From NCBI RefSeq assembly GCF_902806695.1, contig NZ_CADCXN010000001.1:62001-126000 (forward strand): a DNA stretch of 64,000 bases. Direction: 5' to 3'. The translations under genes were made by a program, and so were the position numbers. Shown one piece after another: positions 37,341 through 47,681 of this stretch; the first letter of the stretch is position 1; every line of letters starts with the position of its first letter. The stretch comes from Candidatus Methylobacter favarea (lineage in GTDB: Bacteria; Pseudomonadota; Gammaproteobacteria; Methylococcales; Methylomonadaceae). The notes beneath the pieces were generated by a model. It was not told the DNA's origin and made no database searches. It worked only from the letters and a program-made list of their open reading frames with translations.

Positions 37341-38732
37341 ATGACTTTCAGCATCGCCGATCTCGTTGCTCAACATAGCAGTGATAAATTTGATCTGCAT
37401 GAACAGCATCTCAATAACCAAATGGTTAGAATGTTAAAAACCATAGGCTATGACCGGCATTACAAAAGAGCTATCGGGCAATATCTTTATGACCAGAATG
37501 ATACCGAATATCTGGATTTATTAAGTGGTTTCGGCGTATTTGCCATTGGCCGCAACCACCCTGCGGTTATCAGCGCATTGCAGGAAACCTTGACCCTGGA
37601 ACTGCCTAATCTGGTGCAAATGGATGTGTCGATACTCAGCGGTTTGCTAGCCAAGGCAATTCTGAAAACCACTCCGGATAATCTGGGCAAGATGTTTTTC
37701 TGCAATTCAGGAACCGAATCGGTAGAAGCGGCCATCAAATTTGCCCGTTATGTCACCAGACGGGAAAAAATTGTTTTTTGCGAACATGGCTATCATGGCC
37801 TGACCCTGGGAGCTTTGTCCTTGAATGGCGAAAAAATCTTCCGCGAAGGTTTTGGCCCGCTACTGCCCGAGTGCCGTGCAATTCCTTTTAATGATCTTGA
37901 GTCCCTGGAAAAAGCATTAGCCGGTAAAGATGTTGCCGCATTTATTGTGGAACCTGTGCAGGGAAAAGGCGTTAATGTACCGGATGACCATTATTTGCCT
38001 GAAGTTGAACGTTTGTGTAAAAAGTACGGCACTTTGTTTGTAGCTGATGAAGTTCAAACGGGCTTAGGACGGACCGGTAAATTCTGGGCAGTAGATCACT
38101 GGCAGGTGAAACCCGATATGATCTGTATGGCCAAGGCGTTATCGGGAGGTTTTGTTCCGGTAGGCGCAGTCGCCATGACGCAAAAAATCATGGATACGGT
38201 TTTTAACCGTATGGACCGCGCTATTGTCCATGGCTCAACCTTTTCCAAAAACAATATGGCAATGGCTGCCGGTCTTGCTACGCTGCGCGTTATGGAAGAT
38301 GAAAAACTGGTAGAAAACGGAGCCAGAATCGGCACAGATATCATCAACAGCCTGAGCGCCCTGACTGAAAAGTATGAGTTTCTGAAAGAAGTTCGAGGCA
38401 AGGGCATGATGATTGCCATTGAATTCAAATCACCCAAGAGCCTGAAGCTGAAAGCTGCCTGGGGGATGCTGGAAGCCGCCAATAAAGGTCTGTTCTGCCA
38501 AATGATCACCATTCCTTTATTTAAAGAACACCACATGCTGACTCAGGTTGCAGGTCATGGCATGAATGTAGTTAAACTGTTGCCGCCTTTAACTCTGACG
38601 CAAAAAGACCGCGATCATATTATCACCGCATTTGATAAAGCCATTGCTGATACTCACCAGATTCCGGGTTCAATCTGGGACTTGGGCAAGAACCTGGCTA
38701 GTCATGCGCTGAAAGTCAAAAAAAGCCAGTAA
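37341..38732 (+). CDS. hpnO: Aminobacteriohopanetriol synthase (class III aminotransferase)
   Basis: PLP enzyme that puts the terminal amino group on the C35 side chain, giving aminobacteriohopanetriol, a lipid typical of methanotrophs. 463 aa from the ATG at 37341 with GAGGT spaced 5 bases before it; an in-frame ATG at 37281 would add 20 unrelated residues. Class III signatures: FCNSGTESVEAAIKFAR, IVEPVQGKG, DEVQTGLGRTG and the PLP lysine in CMAKALSGG (Lys265). copC follows after 14 bases. Confidence 0.93.
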   Translation: MTFSIADLVAQHSSDKFDLHEQHLNNQMVRMLKTIGYDRHYKRAIGQYLYDQNDTEYLDLLSGFGVFAIGRNHPAVISALQETLTLELPNLVQMDVSILSGLLAKAILKTTPDNLGKMFFCNSGTESVEAAIKFARYVTRREKIVFCEHGYHGLTLGALSLNGEKIFREGFGPLLPECRAIPFNDLESLEKALAGKDVAAFIVEPVQGKGVNVPDDHYLPEVERLCKKYGTLFVADEVQTGLGRTGKFWAVDHWQVKPDMICMAKALSGGFVPVGAVAMTQKIMDTVFNRMDRAIVHGSTFSKNNMAMAAGLATLRVMEDEKLVENGARIGTDIINSLSALTEKYEFLKEVRGKGMMIAIEFKSPKSLKLKAAWGMLEAANKGLFCQMITIPLFKEHHMLTQVAGHGMNVVKLLPPLTLTQKDRDHIITAFDKAIADTHQIPGSIWDLGKNLASHALKVKKSQ

Positions 38733-38746
38733 GGCAGGCGACAGCA

Positions 38747-39154
38747 ATGAAAAATACATTTCAGTTAAGCTTGCTGTTTATTCTTTTGATCCAGCCGCCA
38801 TTACTTTTTGCACATGCGGTAATAACTTCTCATTCCTTAAAAATTGCTCCCTTGCGCCCTGCCCGGCAAGAAAAAGTAGAACTTACCTTTAATTCCCAAA
38901 TAGAATTGGGATTGTCGCAAATTTTCCTGGTCCATAAGGGCGATAAACATGAATTGCTGCATGCAGTCAAAGGTAGGCAGCAGGGCCATATTATTGTAGA
39001 TATTCCCCCCTTAAAAACCGGTCATTATGCCATCCGGTTCAGAATTTTTGCCGCCGACGGTCATTTAACAGAGGATGTTATTCATTTTACTGTCGAAGCC
39101 TTGCCCTCCGATACCAAGGCTAAGGACAGCAACTCCAATAGCAGCAGGTTCTGA
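38747..39154 (+). CDS. copC: CopC-domain periplasmic copper-binding protein
   Basis: 135 aa with a signal peptide (LSLLFILLIQPPLLFA) cleaved to expose His23 as the mature N-terminus (HAVITSH), the copper-ligating histidine of CopC proteins. The C-terminal AADGHLTEDVIHF gives the Asp and His that complete the Cu(II) site. Followed by copD after 2 bases. Unusual position inside the isoprenoid operon. Confidence 0.9.
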   Translation: MKNTFQLSLLFILLIQPPLLFAHAVITSHSLKIAPLRPARQEKVELTFNSQIELGLSQIFLVHKGDKHELLHAVKGRQQGHIIVDIPPLKTGHYAIRFRIFAADGHLTEDVIHFTVEALPSDTKAKDSNSNSSRF

Positions 39155-39156
39155 TA

Positions 39157-40812
39157 ATGGCCGGGATAGCTGACTTTCTTGATTCGCTGGTTGGCGGATT
39201 TGATCTGATTTGTTTCTCACTCGTGATCGGGGGGCTGTTCTGGGGCCTTTTTGTTTTACGTGCGTGGAACAACCCTAATCAATACAATGATGTATTGATG
39301 CAAAAAACCGTGGCCCTTCTATATAAAGGGGGTTTTGCGCTGGCCTTAGCCCAACTTTTAAAAATTATCCTTAAAATCTGGTTAATGACGGCCCTGCTCA
39401 ATAGATGGCCTTTTCCTGAATTTGCCGCCACTACGCAATTCCTGGGCGGCACTTTGCGCATGACGCTGGCTTTACTCCTGGCCGGATATTGTTACCGGTA
39501 TTTGCGTAAAAATCCATTCTCCCAATATCACTGGAGAATCGCTGCAGCGGCGGCTTTGCCCATGATTATTTCCGGAGCCTGGCTGGTTCATGCGGCCGGT
39601 CGTTTTGAAAACCAGTTTATGCTCATGTCGCTGACAGTCATCCATCAATTGGCTGCGGCGGCCTGGGTTGGCGGAGTTTTCCAGCTGGTTAATCTGTGGT
39701 TTTTACATTCCGCCAAACGTATTCCAGCCGAATTATGGCCTTTATTGCTACGACGATTCACTGCTTTTGGCATAGCTTCGGTCGCCATGATTTTGATCTC
39801 GGGCGTGCCTATCGCCCTGCAATATATCGACACCTGGAATGGCCTTATCGGTACCGGCTACGGCAATTTATTGCTGGTAAAAGTAACATTACTGGTAATG
39901 GCCCTGGGGTTTGCCTGGTTAAATAAATCAGCCGTTCTGGAATTTGGCATTTCAGGCAATCACCGGCGTTTAAACCATTGCGTCCCTTATTATATTGAAG
40001 CGGAAACATTCGTCTTAATCACCTTGTTATTTACTGCCGGCAGCCTGGCTTCCCAGCCTCCGGCCATTGACATTGCCAACCTGACCGCAAGCTGGCAGGA
40101 AGTCCTGGATACCTTTAGCCCGCGAATCCCGCGAATAAACTCTCCTACTCATGAAGATCTTATAGCAGGCGAAGCAGGCCGTGTTGCTATCGTAGGCCAG
40201 ATACCCTCATTAGCGGCAACGGAATGGTCAAATTACAATCATAATATTGCCGGAATTTTTCTGACAGTCATGAGTATCTTTGCCATGCTGTCTTATGCCA
40301 GATCAAATAGCTCCGCTCCGGATAAGTTTCTGGGCTGGACTCAATACTGGCCTTTCGGTTTTGTCGCTCTGGGTGTATTTCTGTTTTTCCGCAGCGATGC
40401 TGAAACCTGGCCATTAGGGCCTATAGGTTTCTGGGAAAGTACTTTTAATAACGGTGAAGTATTGCAGCATAGAATTGCGACATTTCTGGTATTTGTGTTG
40501 GGTATAATGGAACTGCGCGCCAGAATGACAAGAAATTCGCATGCCAAACTAGCCTTTGTATTTCCTATTTTGACTGCGTTTGGCGGATTAATGCTGCTGA
40601 CCCATTCACATACCGGATTTCAACCTAAAAGCGCATTTCTTATCCAGATAGGCCACACCTCAATGGGTGTTTTTTCTCTCATTATGGCATGCGGACGTTG
40701 GCTGGAACTAAAACTGGACAGTCCGGGCAAGGACATTGCCGGTTTTATTTCTGTTGCTGCCTTGTTTCAGATGGGACTCATCCTGATGTTCTATCGCGAA
40801 CCTCTTTATTAA
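39157..40812 (+). CDS. copD: CopD-family copper membrane protein with an extra C-terminal membrane domain
   Basis: 551 aa. The first ~300 residues are a CopD domain of about eight helices ([20 protein letters not shown] is characteristic). Residues from about 345 add a second helical domain rich in conserved-looking histidines near the membrane ([31 protein letters not shown]), longer than the classic 310-aa CopD. Likely moves copper into the cell with CopC as periplasmic donor. dxs begins 1 base after its stop. Confidence 0.88.
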   Translation: MAGIADFLDSLVGGFDLICFSLVIGGLFWGLFVLRAWNNPNQYNDVLMQKTVALLYKGGFALALAQLLKIILKIWLMTALLNRWPFPEFAATTQFLGGTLRMTLALLLAGYCYRYLRKNPFSQYHWRIAAAAALPMIISGAWLVHAAGRFENQFMLMSLTVIHQLAAAAWVGGVFQLVNLWFLHSAKRIPAELWPLLLRRFTAFGIASVAMILISGVPIALQYIDTWNGLIGTGYGNLLLVKVTLLVMALGFAWLNKSAVLEFGISGNHRRLNHCVPYYIEAETFVLITLLFTAGSLASQPPAIDIANLTASWQEVLDTFSPRIPRINSPTHEDLIAGEAGRVAIVGQIPSLAATEWSNYNHNIAGIFLTVMSIFAMLSYARSNSSAPDKFLGWTQYWPFGFVALGVFLFFRSDAETWPLGPIGFWESTFNNGEVLQHRIATFLVFVLGIMELRARMTRNSHAKLAFVFPILTAFGGLMLLTHSHTGFQPKSAFLIQIGHTSMGVFSLIMACGRWLELKLDSPGKDIAGFISVAALFQMGLILMFYREPLY

Positions 40813-40813
40813 T

Positions 40814-42676
40814 ATGAACACATCAAACAAATATCCCTTGCTTAAAAACATTCATATCCCTGCCGATCTTCGCAAACTGCCAAAAGACATGCTAAAACCA
40901 TTAGCCAAGGAACTGCGTGAGTTTTTAACGCAGTCGGTAAGCATTTCGGGCGGCCATTTTTCCGCCGGGCTGGGTACCGTTGAACTGACTATAGCCTTGC
41001 ATTATGTCTTCGATACGCCGTCTGATCAGTTGGTCTGGGATGTCGGTCATCAGGCATATCCGCACAAGATCCTGACCGGGCGCAAAGACCGGATGACGAC
41101 GATTCGTACCCGGGGCGGCCTATCCGCTTTTCCGAGCCGGGCAGAGAGTGAATACGATGCCTTTGGCGTCGGTCATTCCAGTACGTCGATCAGCGCAGCG
41201 TTAGGGATGGCGATTGCCTCGGAACTGAAGGGTGAAGACAAGCAAATGGTGGCTATTATCGGCGATGGCAGCATTACCGGCGGGATGGCGTATGAGGCAA
41301 TGAATCATGCTGGCTGCATCGATGCCAATTTGCTGGTCATTCTGAACGATAATGATATGTCGATTTCACCTAACGTCGGAGCAATGAATAATTATCTGAC
41401 CAAGATTTTATCCAGCAAACTGTATTCATCAGTACGCGAGGAAAGCAAGAAAGTATTGAGCAGAATGCCCAGTGTCTGGGAGCTCGCCCGACGCACGGAA
41501 GAACATATGAAAGGCATGATTGTGCCGGGTACTTTATTCGAGGAACTGGGCTTTAATTATATCGGCCCGATTGACGGCCATGATCTGGATATGCTGGTGT
41601 CTACGCTGGAAAATCTTAAGGGTATTTCCGGCCCGCGCTTTTTACATATCGTCACCCGCAAAGGTAAAGGTTACCCTCCGGCTGAAAAAGATCCTTTGGC
41701 CTATCACGGCGTGCCGGCTTTTGATCCAACCAAGGATTGTTTGCCCAAATCAGCGCCATCCCCGCATCCAACCTATACGGAAGTATTTGGCAACTGGCTG
41801 TGTGATATGGCCAGACAGGACAAGCGTTTATTGGCGATTACCCCGGCGATGCGCGAGGGCTCCGGTCTGGTGAAATTTTCCGAGCAATTTCCAAAACGCT
41901 ATTTTGATGTGGCCATTGCCGAGCAACATGCCGTAACACTGGCAGCAGGCCAGTCCTGTCAGGGCGCCAAACCGGTAATTGCCATATATTCCACATTTTT
42001 GCAGCGGGCTTACGACCAGCTGATTCATGATGTCGCGCTGCAAAATCTGGATGTTCTGTTTGCGCTGGATCGAGCCGGTGTAGTCGGCCCGGATGGACCT
42101 ACCCACGCCGGCAGTTTTGATTATACCTATATGCGCTGTATTCCCAATATGCTGGTTATGGCGCCGGCTGACGAAAATGAATGCCGGCAGATGCTCACTA
42201 CCGGTTTCAGGCATCAAGGTCCGGCATCAGTGCGTTATCCGCGCGGTAAAGGACCTGGAGTTACTGTTGAAAATTCCCTGACCGAGCTGCCGGTAGGCCA
42301 GGCGGAACTGCGTTATCAGGGCAGCCGCATTGCCATCTTGGCCTGGGGCAGCATGGTGACTCCGGCTGTAGCTGCGGGCAAGCATTTGGGCGCGACCGTG
42401 GTGAATATGCGTTTTGTCAAGCCCATAGATGAAGCGCTTATTCTGGAATTGGCCAAAAGCCATGAAATATTCATCACTGTGGAAGAAAATGTCATTTCCG
42501 GCGGCGCGGGCAGCGCCGTGAGTGAGTTCCTGCAAGCGCAGCATATTCTGATGCCGGTATTAAATATCGGCCTGCCGGACAGCTTTATTGACCAGGGAAC
42601 CCGGGAAGAACTGCTGGCTATCTGCAGGCTTGATGCCCCGGGCATAATTGCCCAGATTGAAACATTTTGTGCCTGA
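40814..42676 (+). CDS. dxs: 1-deoxy-D-xylulose-5-phosphate synthase
   Basis: First enzyme of the MEP isoprenoid pathway: pyruvate plus glyceraldehyde phosphate to DXP, thiamine-dependent. 620 aa with the N-terminal [17 protein letters not shown], thiamine motif [29 protein letters not shown], and transketolase core [16 protein letters not shown] and [15 protein letters not shown]. It is transcribed with the hopanoid and copper genes, so flux into isoprenoids may be set together with hopanoid output. Confidence 0.96.
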   Translation: MNTSNKYPLLKNIHIPADLRKLPKDMLKPLAKELREFLTQSVSISGGHFSAGLGTVELTIALHYVFDTPSDQLVWDVGHQAYPHKILTGRKDRMTTIRTRGGLSAFPSRAESEYDAFGVGHSSTSISAALGMAIASELKGEDKQMVAIIGDGSITGGMAYEAMNHAGCIDANLLVILNDNDMSISPNVGAMNNYLTKILSSKLYSSVREESKKVLSRMPSVWELARRTEEHMKGMIVPGTLFEELGFNYIGPIDGHDLDMLVSTLENLKGISGPRFLHIVTRKGKGYPPAEKDPLAYHGVPAFDPTKDCLPKSAPSPHPTYTEVFGNWLCDMARQDKRLLAITPAMREGSGLVKFSEQFPKRYFDVAIAEQHAVTLAAGQSCQGAKPVIAIYSTFLQRAYDQLIHDVALQNLDVLFALDRAGVVGPDGPTHAGSFDYTYMRCIPNMLVMAPADENECRQMLTTGFRHQGPASVRYPRGKGPGVTVENSLTELPVGQAELRYQGSRIAILAWGSMVTPAVAAGKHLGATVVNMRFVKPIDEALILELAKSHEIFITVEENVISGGAGSAVSEFLQAQHILMPVLNIGLPDSFIDQGTREELLAICRLDAPGIIAQIETFCA

Positions 42677-42774
42677 AGGTTCCACTCCACTATAAAGTTT
42701 GCGACGGATATTTTATTCTTCGTATACTTTGTGATAGAAATACAATTCCGGCAATATCCTTGTGTTAACCAGTT

Positions 42775-43539
42775 ATGTTGGAAATAATACCTCTTCCGGT
42801 CTTAACCGATAACTACATTTACCTGCTTAATGAACCGGTATCAAATGAGACGGCTGTTGTCGATCCGGCCCTGGCCCAGCCGGTTCTTGATATTCTGGAT
42901 AAGAAAAACTGGAAGCTGACCTATATTCTCAATACGCATCACCATTGGGATCATGTGGGCGGCAATCTGGAGCTGAAACAGAAAACCGGCTGTAAAATTA
43001 TCGCGGCCGAATCAGACCGGGACAGGATTCCAGGCATTGATATTGGCCTTAAGGAAGATGATGTTATGGTAATCGGCAAGCAATCGGCTCAAATCATTTC
43101 AACGCCCGGCCATACCAGCGGGCATATTGTTTACTATTTCGCTGAAGACAATAGCCTGTTTTGCGGCGATACTTTATTTGTAATGGGATGCGGCCGACTG
43201 TTTGAAGGCACCGCCGGACAAATGTGGAATTCGCTGCAGAAATTGAAAGCGTTGCCTCCATCAACCCGGCTATATTGCACTCATGAATACACTCTGGCCA
43301 ATGGGCGCTTTGCGCTAAGCGTGGAACCCTATAACCTTGCATTGCAAAAGAGGATGATTGATGTGCGGCAACTCAGAGCGGAAAATAAACCAACCGTCCC
43401 TTCAACTATTGAACAGGAAAGGGCAACCAATCCGTTCTTCAGGGCTGACAGTTTAACGATTCAAAAAAACCTGAACATGCAAAGTCAGCCGCATGTTCAG
43501 GTCTTTGCCGAGCTGAGAAAACGCAAGGATTCGTTTTGA
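42775..43539 (+). CDS. gloB: Hydroxyacylglutathione hydrolase (glyoxalase II)
   Basis: Hydrolyses S-D-lactoylglutathione to lactate, the second step of methylglyoxal detoxification. 254 aa, with the binuclear metal motif THHHWDH at 54-60, STPGHTSGHIVYY, FCGDTLFVMGCGR and the substrate loop YCTHEYTLANGRFA. A 12-bp perfect inverted repeat lies in its last 70 bases (separate entry). Confidence 0.94.
   Translation: MLEIIPLPVLTDNYIYLLNEPVSNETAVVDPALAQPVLDILDKKNWKLTYILNTHHHWDHVGGNLELKQKTGCKIIAAESDRDRIPGIDIGLKEDDVMVIGKQSAQIISTPGHTSGHIVYYFAEDNSLFCGDTLFVMGCGRLFEGTAGQMWNSLQKLKALPPSTRLYCTHEYTLANGRFALSVEPYNLALQKRMIDVRQLRAENKPTVPSTIEQERATNPFFRADSLTIQKNLNMQSQPHVQVFAELRKRKDSF
43469..43502 (+). repeat. Strong hairpin inside the gloB 3' end
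   Basis: ACCTGAACATGC (43469-43480) and GCATGTTCAGGT (43491-43502) are exact inverted copies with a 10-base loop, lying in coding sequence 37 bases before the stop. No U-tract follows. It may slow 3' exonucleases or be chance. Confidence 0.6.
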
Positions 43540-43558
43540 TTAAAATAAAATTATGGCT

Positions 43559-44137
43559 TTATTCGGCGCCGGAAGATTTCGGCACCCAGAGATCACTTAA
43601 AACCAGGCTTGTTTCAATAAATGGCGGCGCCTGCACCCGCTCATTTTCCTGCCAGGTGTGTTCCAGCAGCCAATGCCCTTCATGCAGACTGTAAACTTCC
43701 AAAGTCCAGCAATCCGGGTCAACCAGCCATAACCAGCTGACGCCCTGTTCAGCATAAATAGGCATTTTCACGGCGCGGTCGATGCGCGCTGTAGCGGGCG
43801 ATAATATTTCGCATGCCCAGTCCGGCGCTATGCTGATATAGGCTCCTTCGGGAAATTGCGGCAGGCTTTCGCGCCGCCAGCCCGCCAAATCCGGCACAAG
43901 AATATGTTTATCCAGGTGTAATTCAGGCTCAAACAATATCCACTAGCCGCCCGGACCGCCTTTTCCCCGTTGATATGGGCTGACAAATTCATCCCCTATA
44001 ACAGAGGCTGCAAGGGCATGCCTGGGCGCAGGACGCGGTTGAGTTATCAATTGACCGTGCAGAATTTCGCCGATCAGATTATCGGGCAAGTCGAACAGAT
44101 CTTCATAGGTTGCTAAACGGAAAGCTGGTTGAGTCAT
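43559..44137 (-). pseudogene. Uma2-family (DUF820) putative nuclease, interrupted by an amber stop
   Basis: The two halves read as one 192-codon Uma2 gene. The 5' part (44137-43943) begins MTQPAFRLATYEDLFDLPDN and stops after GKGGPGG at a TAG (43943-43945); the next codons continue in frame as WILFEPELHLDKHILVPDL through the catalytic-type core EILSPATARIDRAVKMPIYA to 43559. The family usually has GGPGGWW there, so TGG became TAG. These PD-(D/E)XK-like proteins are common accessory genes of unclear role. The product is probably lost unless the stop is read through. Confidence 0.85.
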
Positions 44138-44245
44138 GTTTTAATCCTCTAAGCCTAGTTTAATTATCCGATCTGTATTCGGTCTGAAGCAGGAAATAAG
44201 AAAAAACTCCCCCTTCTCACCGCCGCGTTCAAATACTAAAAAACA

Positions 44246-45742
44246 TCAGCCTTTCGGCCGCATATGCGGAAACAATAATACATCGCGAATGGAAGGCGCG
44301 TCGGTAAACAGCATGACCAAACGGTCGATGCCTATGCCCTCGCCTGCTGTCGGCGGCATCCCGTGTTCCAGAGCGACGATATAATCCGCATCAAAGTGCA
44401 TGGCTTCATCATCGCCGGCTTCTTTTTCCTCCACCTGTTTCCGGAAGCGATTCGCCTGATCTTCGGCATCATTCAGTTCGGTAAAGCCATTGGCAATTTC
44501 ACGGCCGCCGACAAAGAATTCAAACCGGTCAGTCACCTGCGGATTATCGTCATTACGCCTTGCCAAGGGCGAGACTTCAACAGGATAAGCGGTAATGAAG
44601 GTGGGATTCATCAAGCGATGCTCAACGGTCTTTTCAAAAATCTCGATCTGTATTTTACCCAGGCCATAGTTTTCCTTTAGGGATAAACCGAGCTTTTCAG
44701 CTACCTTGACGGCCGCCTCGCGGTTATCAATATCGCCGGCTTGTAATGCGGGATTAAAGTGCAAAATCGAATCAAATACCGTCAATCGATCGAAGGGCTT
44801 GCCGAATTCGTATTGCTCGCCCTGATAGGTGATAACCGTCCGGCCCAGCACTTCTTCCGCCAAACCGCGCAGCATGGCTTCGGTCAAATCCATCAAATCC
44901 TGATACTCAGCATAAGCCTGGTAAAACTCCAGCATGGTAAATTCAGGGTTATGCCGGCTTGAAAGCCCTTCATTACGAAAATTGCGGTTGATTTCGAAAA
45001 CTTTCTCAAAGCCGCCGACCACCAATCTTTTTAAATACAGTTCCGGGGCAATACGCAGATATAAGCCCATATCCAGCGCATTATGATGCGTGGTGAAAGG
45101 CCGTGCGGTTGCGCCGCCCGGAATCGCCTGCATCATCGGCGTTTCAACTTCCAGAAATTGGCGATCGATCAGGAACTGACGGATAAAAGCTATAACCCTG
45201 GAGCGCATTAAAAAAGTTTTGCGCGACTGCTCACTCATAATCAAGTCCAGATAGCGCTGCCTGTATTTGATTTCCTGATCTGCAACACCGTGGAATTTTT
45301 CCGGCAAAGGCCGCAAAGCCTTGGTTAGCAGTCGAATATCATCGACCTTGACGCTGAGTTCGCCGGTCTGTGTTTTAAACAATACGCCTTCGACGCCGAC
45401 AATATCGCCAATATCCCATTTCTTGAAGTGATCGTTGTAAAAACCTTCAGCCAGTGCATCACGAGTCACATAAAGCTGTATCTGGCCGGACATATCCTGA
45501 ATATGCGCGAAACTCGCTTTACCCATAACTCGACGGGTCATTAGCCGGCCGGCCAGTTTTACGCGTACCAGTTCGGTTTCCAGCTCTTCCTTGGATTTTT
45601 CCCCGTATTCAGCCAGCAGTTCGCCTGCAACCACATTGCGGCGAAAATCGGTGGGAAAAGCAATACCGTTCGCCCGCAAATCCTTTAATTTGCTGCGGCG
45701 CTGTTTGATTTGTTCCTGCTCGTCGTGCTCAATTTCTGACAT
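44246..45742 (-). CDS. lysS: Lysyl-tRNA synthetase, class II
   Basis: 498 aa from the ATG at 45742, giving [16 protein letters not shown] like the family; a GTG ten codons earlier is less likely. OB-fold anticodon domain first ([20 protein letters not shown]), then the class II core: motif 2 [20 protein letters not shown] and motif 3 [12 protein letters not shown]. It follows prfB by 103 bases, the conserved prfB-lysS pair. Confidence 0.96.
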   Translation of the reverse strand: MSEIEHDEQEQIKQRRSKLKDLRANGIAFPTDFRRNVVAGELLAEYGEKSKEELETELVRVKLAGRLMTRRVMGKASFAHIQDMSGQIQLYVTRDALAEGFYNDHFKKWDIGDIVGVEGVLFKTQTGELSVKVDDIRLLTKALRPLPEKFHGVADQEIKYRQRYLDLIMSEQSRKTFLMRSRVIAFIRQFLIDRQFLEVETPMMQAIPGGATARPFTTHHNALDMGLYLRIAPELYLKRLVVGGFEKVFEINRNFRNEGLSSRHNPEFTMLEFYQAYAEYQDLMDLTEAMLRGLAEEVLGRTVITYQGEQYEFGKPFDRLTVFDSILHFNPALQAGDIDNREAAVKVAEKLGLSLKENYGLGKIQIEIFEKTVEHRLMNPTFITAYPVEVSPLARRNDDNPQVTDRFEFFVGGREIANGFTELNDAEDQANRFRKQVEEKEAGDDEAMHFDADYIVALEHGMPPTAGEGIGIDRLVMLFTDAPSIRDVLLFPHMRPKG

Positions 45743-45845
45743 TTGTAATAACTGGCTCTTTATTTTTACCACAGAGAATACGAAGGTCCCGAAAGAGAGA
45801 AAAAATAGATCTCGTACTCTTCATGACTTTCGCGGCATTGATTTT

Positions 45846-46944
45846 TTACAGCCCGCTCTTCAAGCTCGCCTCGATAAACTGATCCAGGTCGCCGTCCAGA
45901 ACGGCCTGCGTATTGCCGGTTTCCACACCGGTGCGCAAGTCCTTGATGCGTGACTGATCCAGCACATAGGAACGTATCTGGCTGCCCCAGCCTATATCGG
46001 ATTTGGAATCTTCGAGAGCCTGTTGCGTCTCGCTGCGCTTGCGCATTTCCAGTTCATACAATTTGGCTTTCAATTGCTTCATCGCGGTATCGCGGTTTTT
46101 ATGCTGTGAGCGGTCGCTTTGACATTGCACGACAATACCGGTGGGAGTATGCGTCATGCGCACAGCCGATTCAGTCTTGTTGATATGCTGGCCGCCGGCA
46201 CCGCTGGCGCGATAGACATCGACACGGACATCGGCCGGGTTAATGTCTATATCAATATCGTCATTAATTTCCGGCGAAACAAACACTGAGGCAAAGGATG
46301 TATGGCGGCGGTTGCCTGAATCAAAAGGCGATTTTCGCACCAGCCGGTGCACGCCCGTTTCAGTGCGCAGCCAGCCAAAGGCATAATCGCCTTCGAATTT
46401 AATCGTGGCGCTTTTGATGCCGGCGACATCGCCCTGCGATTCTTCAATCAACTCGGTTTTAAACCCTTTACGCTCGCCCCAGCGTAAAAACATGCGTTCA
46501 ATCATGGCTGCCCAGTCCTGCGCTTCAGTACCGCCGGAACCGGACTGTATGTCAAGAAACGCATTATTGGCATCCATTTCGCCCGAGAACATGCGCCGGA
46601 ACTCAAGAGCCGCCACTTTGGTTTCAAGATGAGCCAAATCGGCTACGACAGTATTAACGGTTTGTTCATCTCCTTCATCAACCGCCATCATCAGCAGTTC
46701 TTCGGCATCCTCCAGACCGCGTTCCAATTCATTAATCGTATTAACGATAACTTCCAGTTGTCCTCGTTCCTTGCCTAAAGCCTGCGCCTCTTCCGGGTAA
46801 TTCCAGATTTTCGGGTAAGCCAGCTCTCTTAATACTTCAACCAGCCGCTCACTCTTGACATCAAAGTCAAAGATACCCCCTTAGGGCATTACCACGGCTT
46901 TTCAGGTCGGCTATTTTATTTTTAATCGGATTTATTTCTTGCAT
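45846..46944 (-). CDS. prfB: Peptide chain release factor 2, with programmed +1 frameshift
   Basis: RF2 recognises UAA and UGA. The first 25 codons run from the ATG at 46944 ([16 protein letters not shown]...) to an in-frame TGA at 46869-46867; the remaining 340 residues are in the +1 frame from 46868, total 365 aa, the same as E. coli. Later motifs are the SPF anticodon tripeptide (RKSPFDSG) and the catalytic GGQ ([12 protein letters not shown]). RF2 thus controls its own synthesis: scarce RF2 allows the frameshift. Naive gene calling gives only the piece 46727-45846. Confidence 0.96.
46866..46881 (-). promoter_or_regulatory. prfB +1 frameshift site
   Basis: On the minus strand AGGGGGTATCTTTGAC matches the known prfB signal: an internal Shine-Dalgarno-like AGGGGG three bases before CTT, the slippery CTT, then the TGA stop with a C after it. 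Confidence 0.95.
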
Positions 46945-47216
46945 AGGATTTAACTGATGATAATACCCCAGCTTGTTGAGCTCGGGACTATGAAACCTAA
47001 AAAAACACAAATTGTAAACTATAATCTGGCGGCTCGCATGCAGAACCTGTTACAAGCCTGATAAGTAAAGTACCCTTAACGCAGGCATGACCAGAAACAT
47101 CTGCTGCTTATTTTTCTAAACATTATTATGTAGGTTATAAATGACAAGCTCGAATTAAACCCCGGTAACGACTATTTATTATTCCGCCAAATTGCTGCCA
47201 AGTGCGCCAGGAAAAG

Positions 47217-47537
47217 TTAATCCCAGCGGTCGTCCCGGACCTGTACTTTTCCCTTCTCAATTCGCACTGGAAAAGAATGAATGTTTTCATAGGCAGGCGG
47301 GGATTTGACTTCGCCGGTCCTTACACAAAAACGCGCGCCATGACGAGGACAGATAATTTCGTCGCCTTCCAGTACCCCGCTGGCGATTTCCGCTCCATCA
47401 TGAGTACAGACATCTTCAATAGCGTAAAAATTGCCTTCAATTTTAAAGACGGCAATTTCTGTCCCATCCACGTCAACGACCATATTTTCACCATCGGCTA
47501 AGGCGTTTTCACCTGCTACATTTATCCATTCGGACAT
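47217..47537 (-). CDS. Rieske-type [2Fe-2S] ferredoxin
   Basis: A 106-aa soluble Rieske protein. The cluster ligands are in CTHDG (Cys44, His46) and CPRHGARFC (Cys63, His66). Resembles the ferredoxin subunit of non-heme iron oxygenases or NirD-like proteins. No oxygenase gene is adjacent, so its redox partner is unknown. Confidence 0.9.
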   Translation of the reverse strand: MSEWINVAGENALADGENMVVDVDGTEIAVFKIEGNFYAIEDVCTHDGAEIASGVLEGDEIICPRHGARFCVRTGEVKSPPAYENIHSFPVRIEKGKVQVRDDRWD

Positions 47538-47681
47538 TTCAAGACCTTTTGACTTATCAGACCTGTTTAAACTTTAATAGTGTTTGACTATAGTATAGCG
47601 TTACGCCGCCTTTGGATAGCATTGCAAGCTAATAGGAATTCGTCACTTTCTTCAATAATAAAAACCTCTCCAGAGATCAAA

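Noticed and set aside
47540-47681. Possible manganese riboswitch before the GDT1-family gene
   Set aside because: No yybP-ykoY core sequences or paired stems could be identified.
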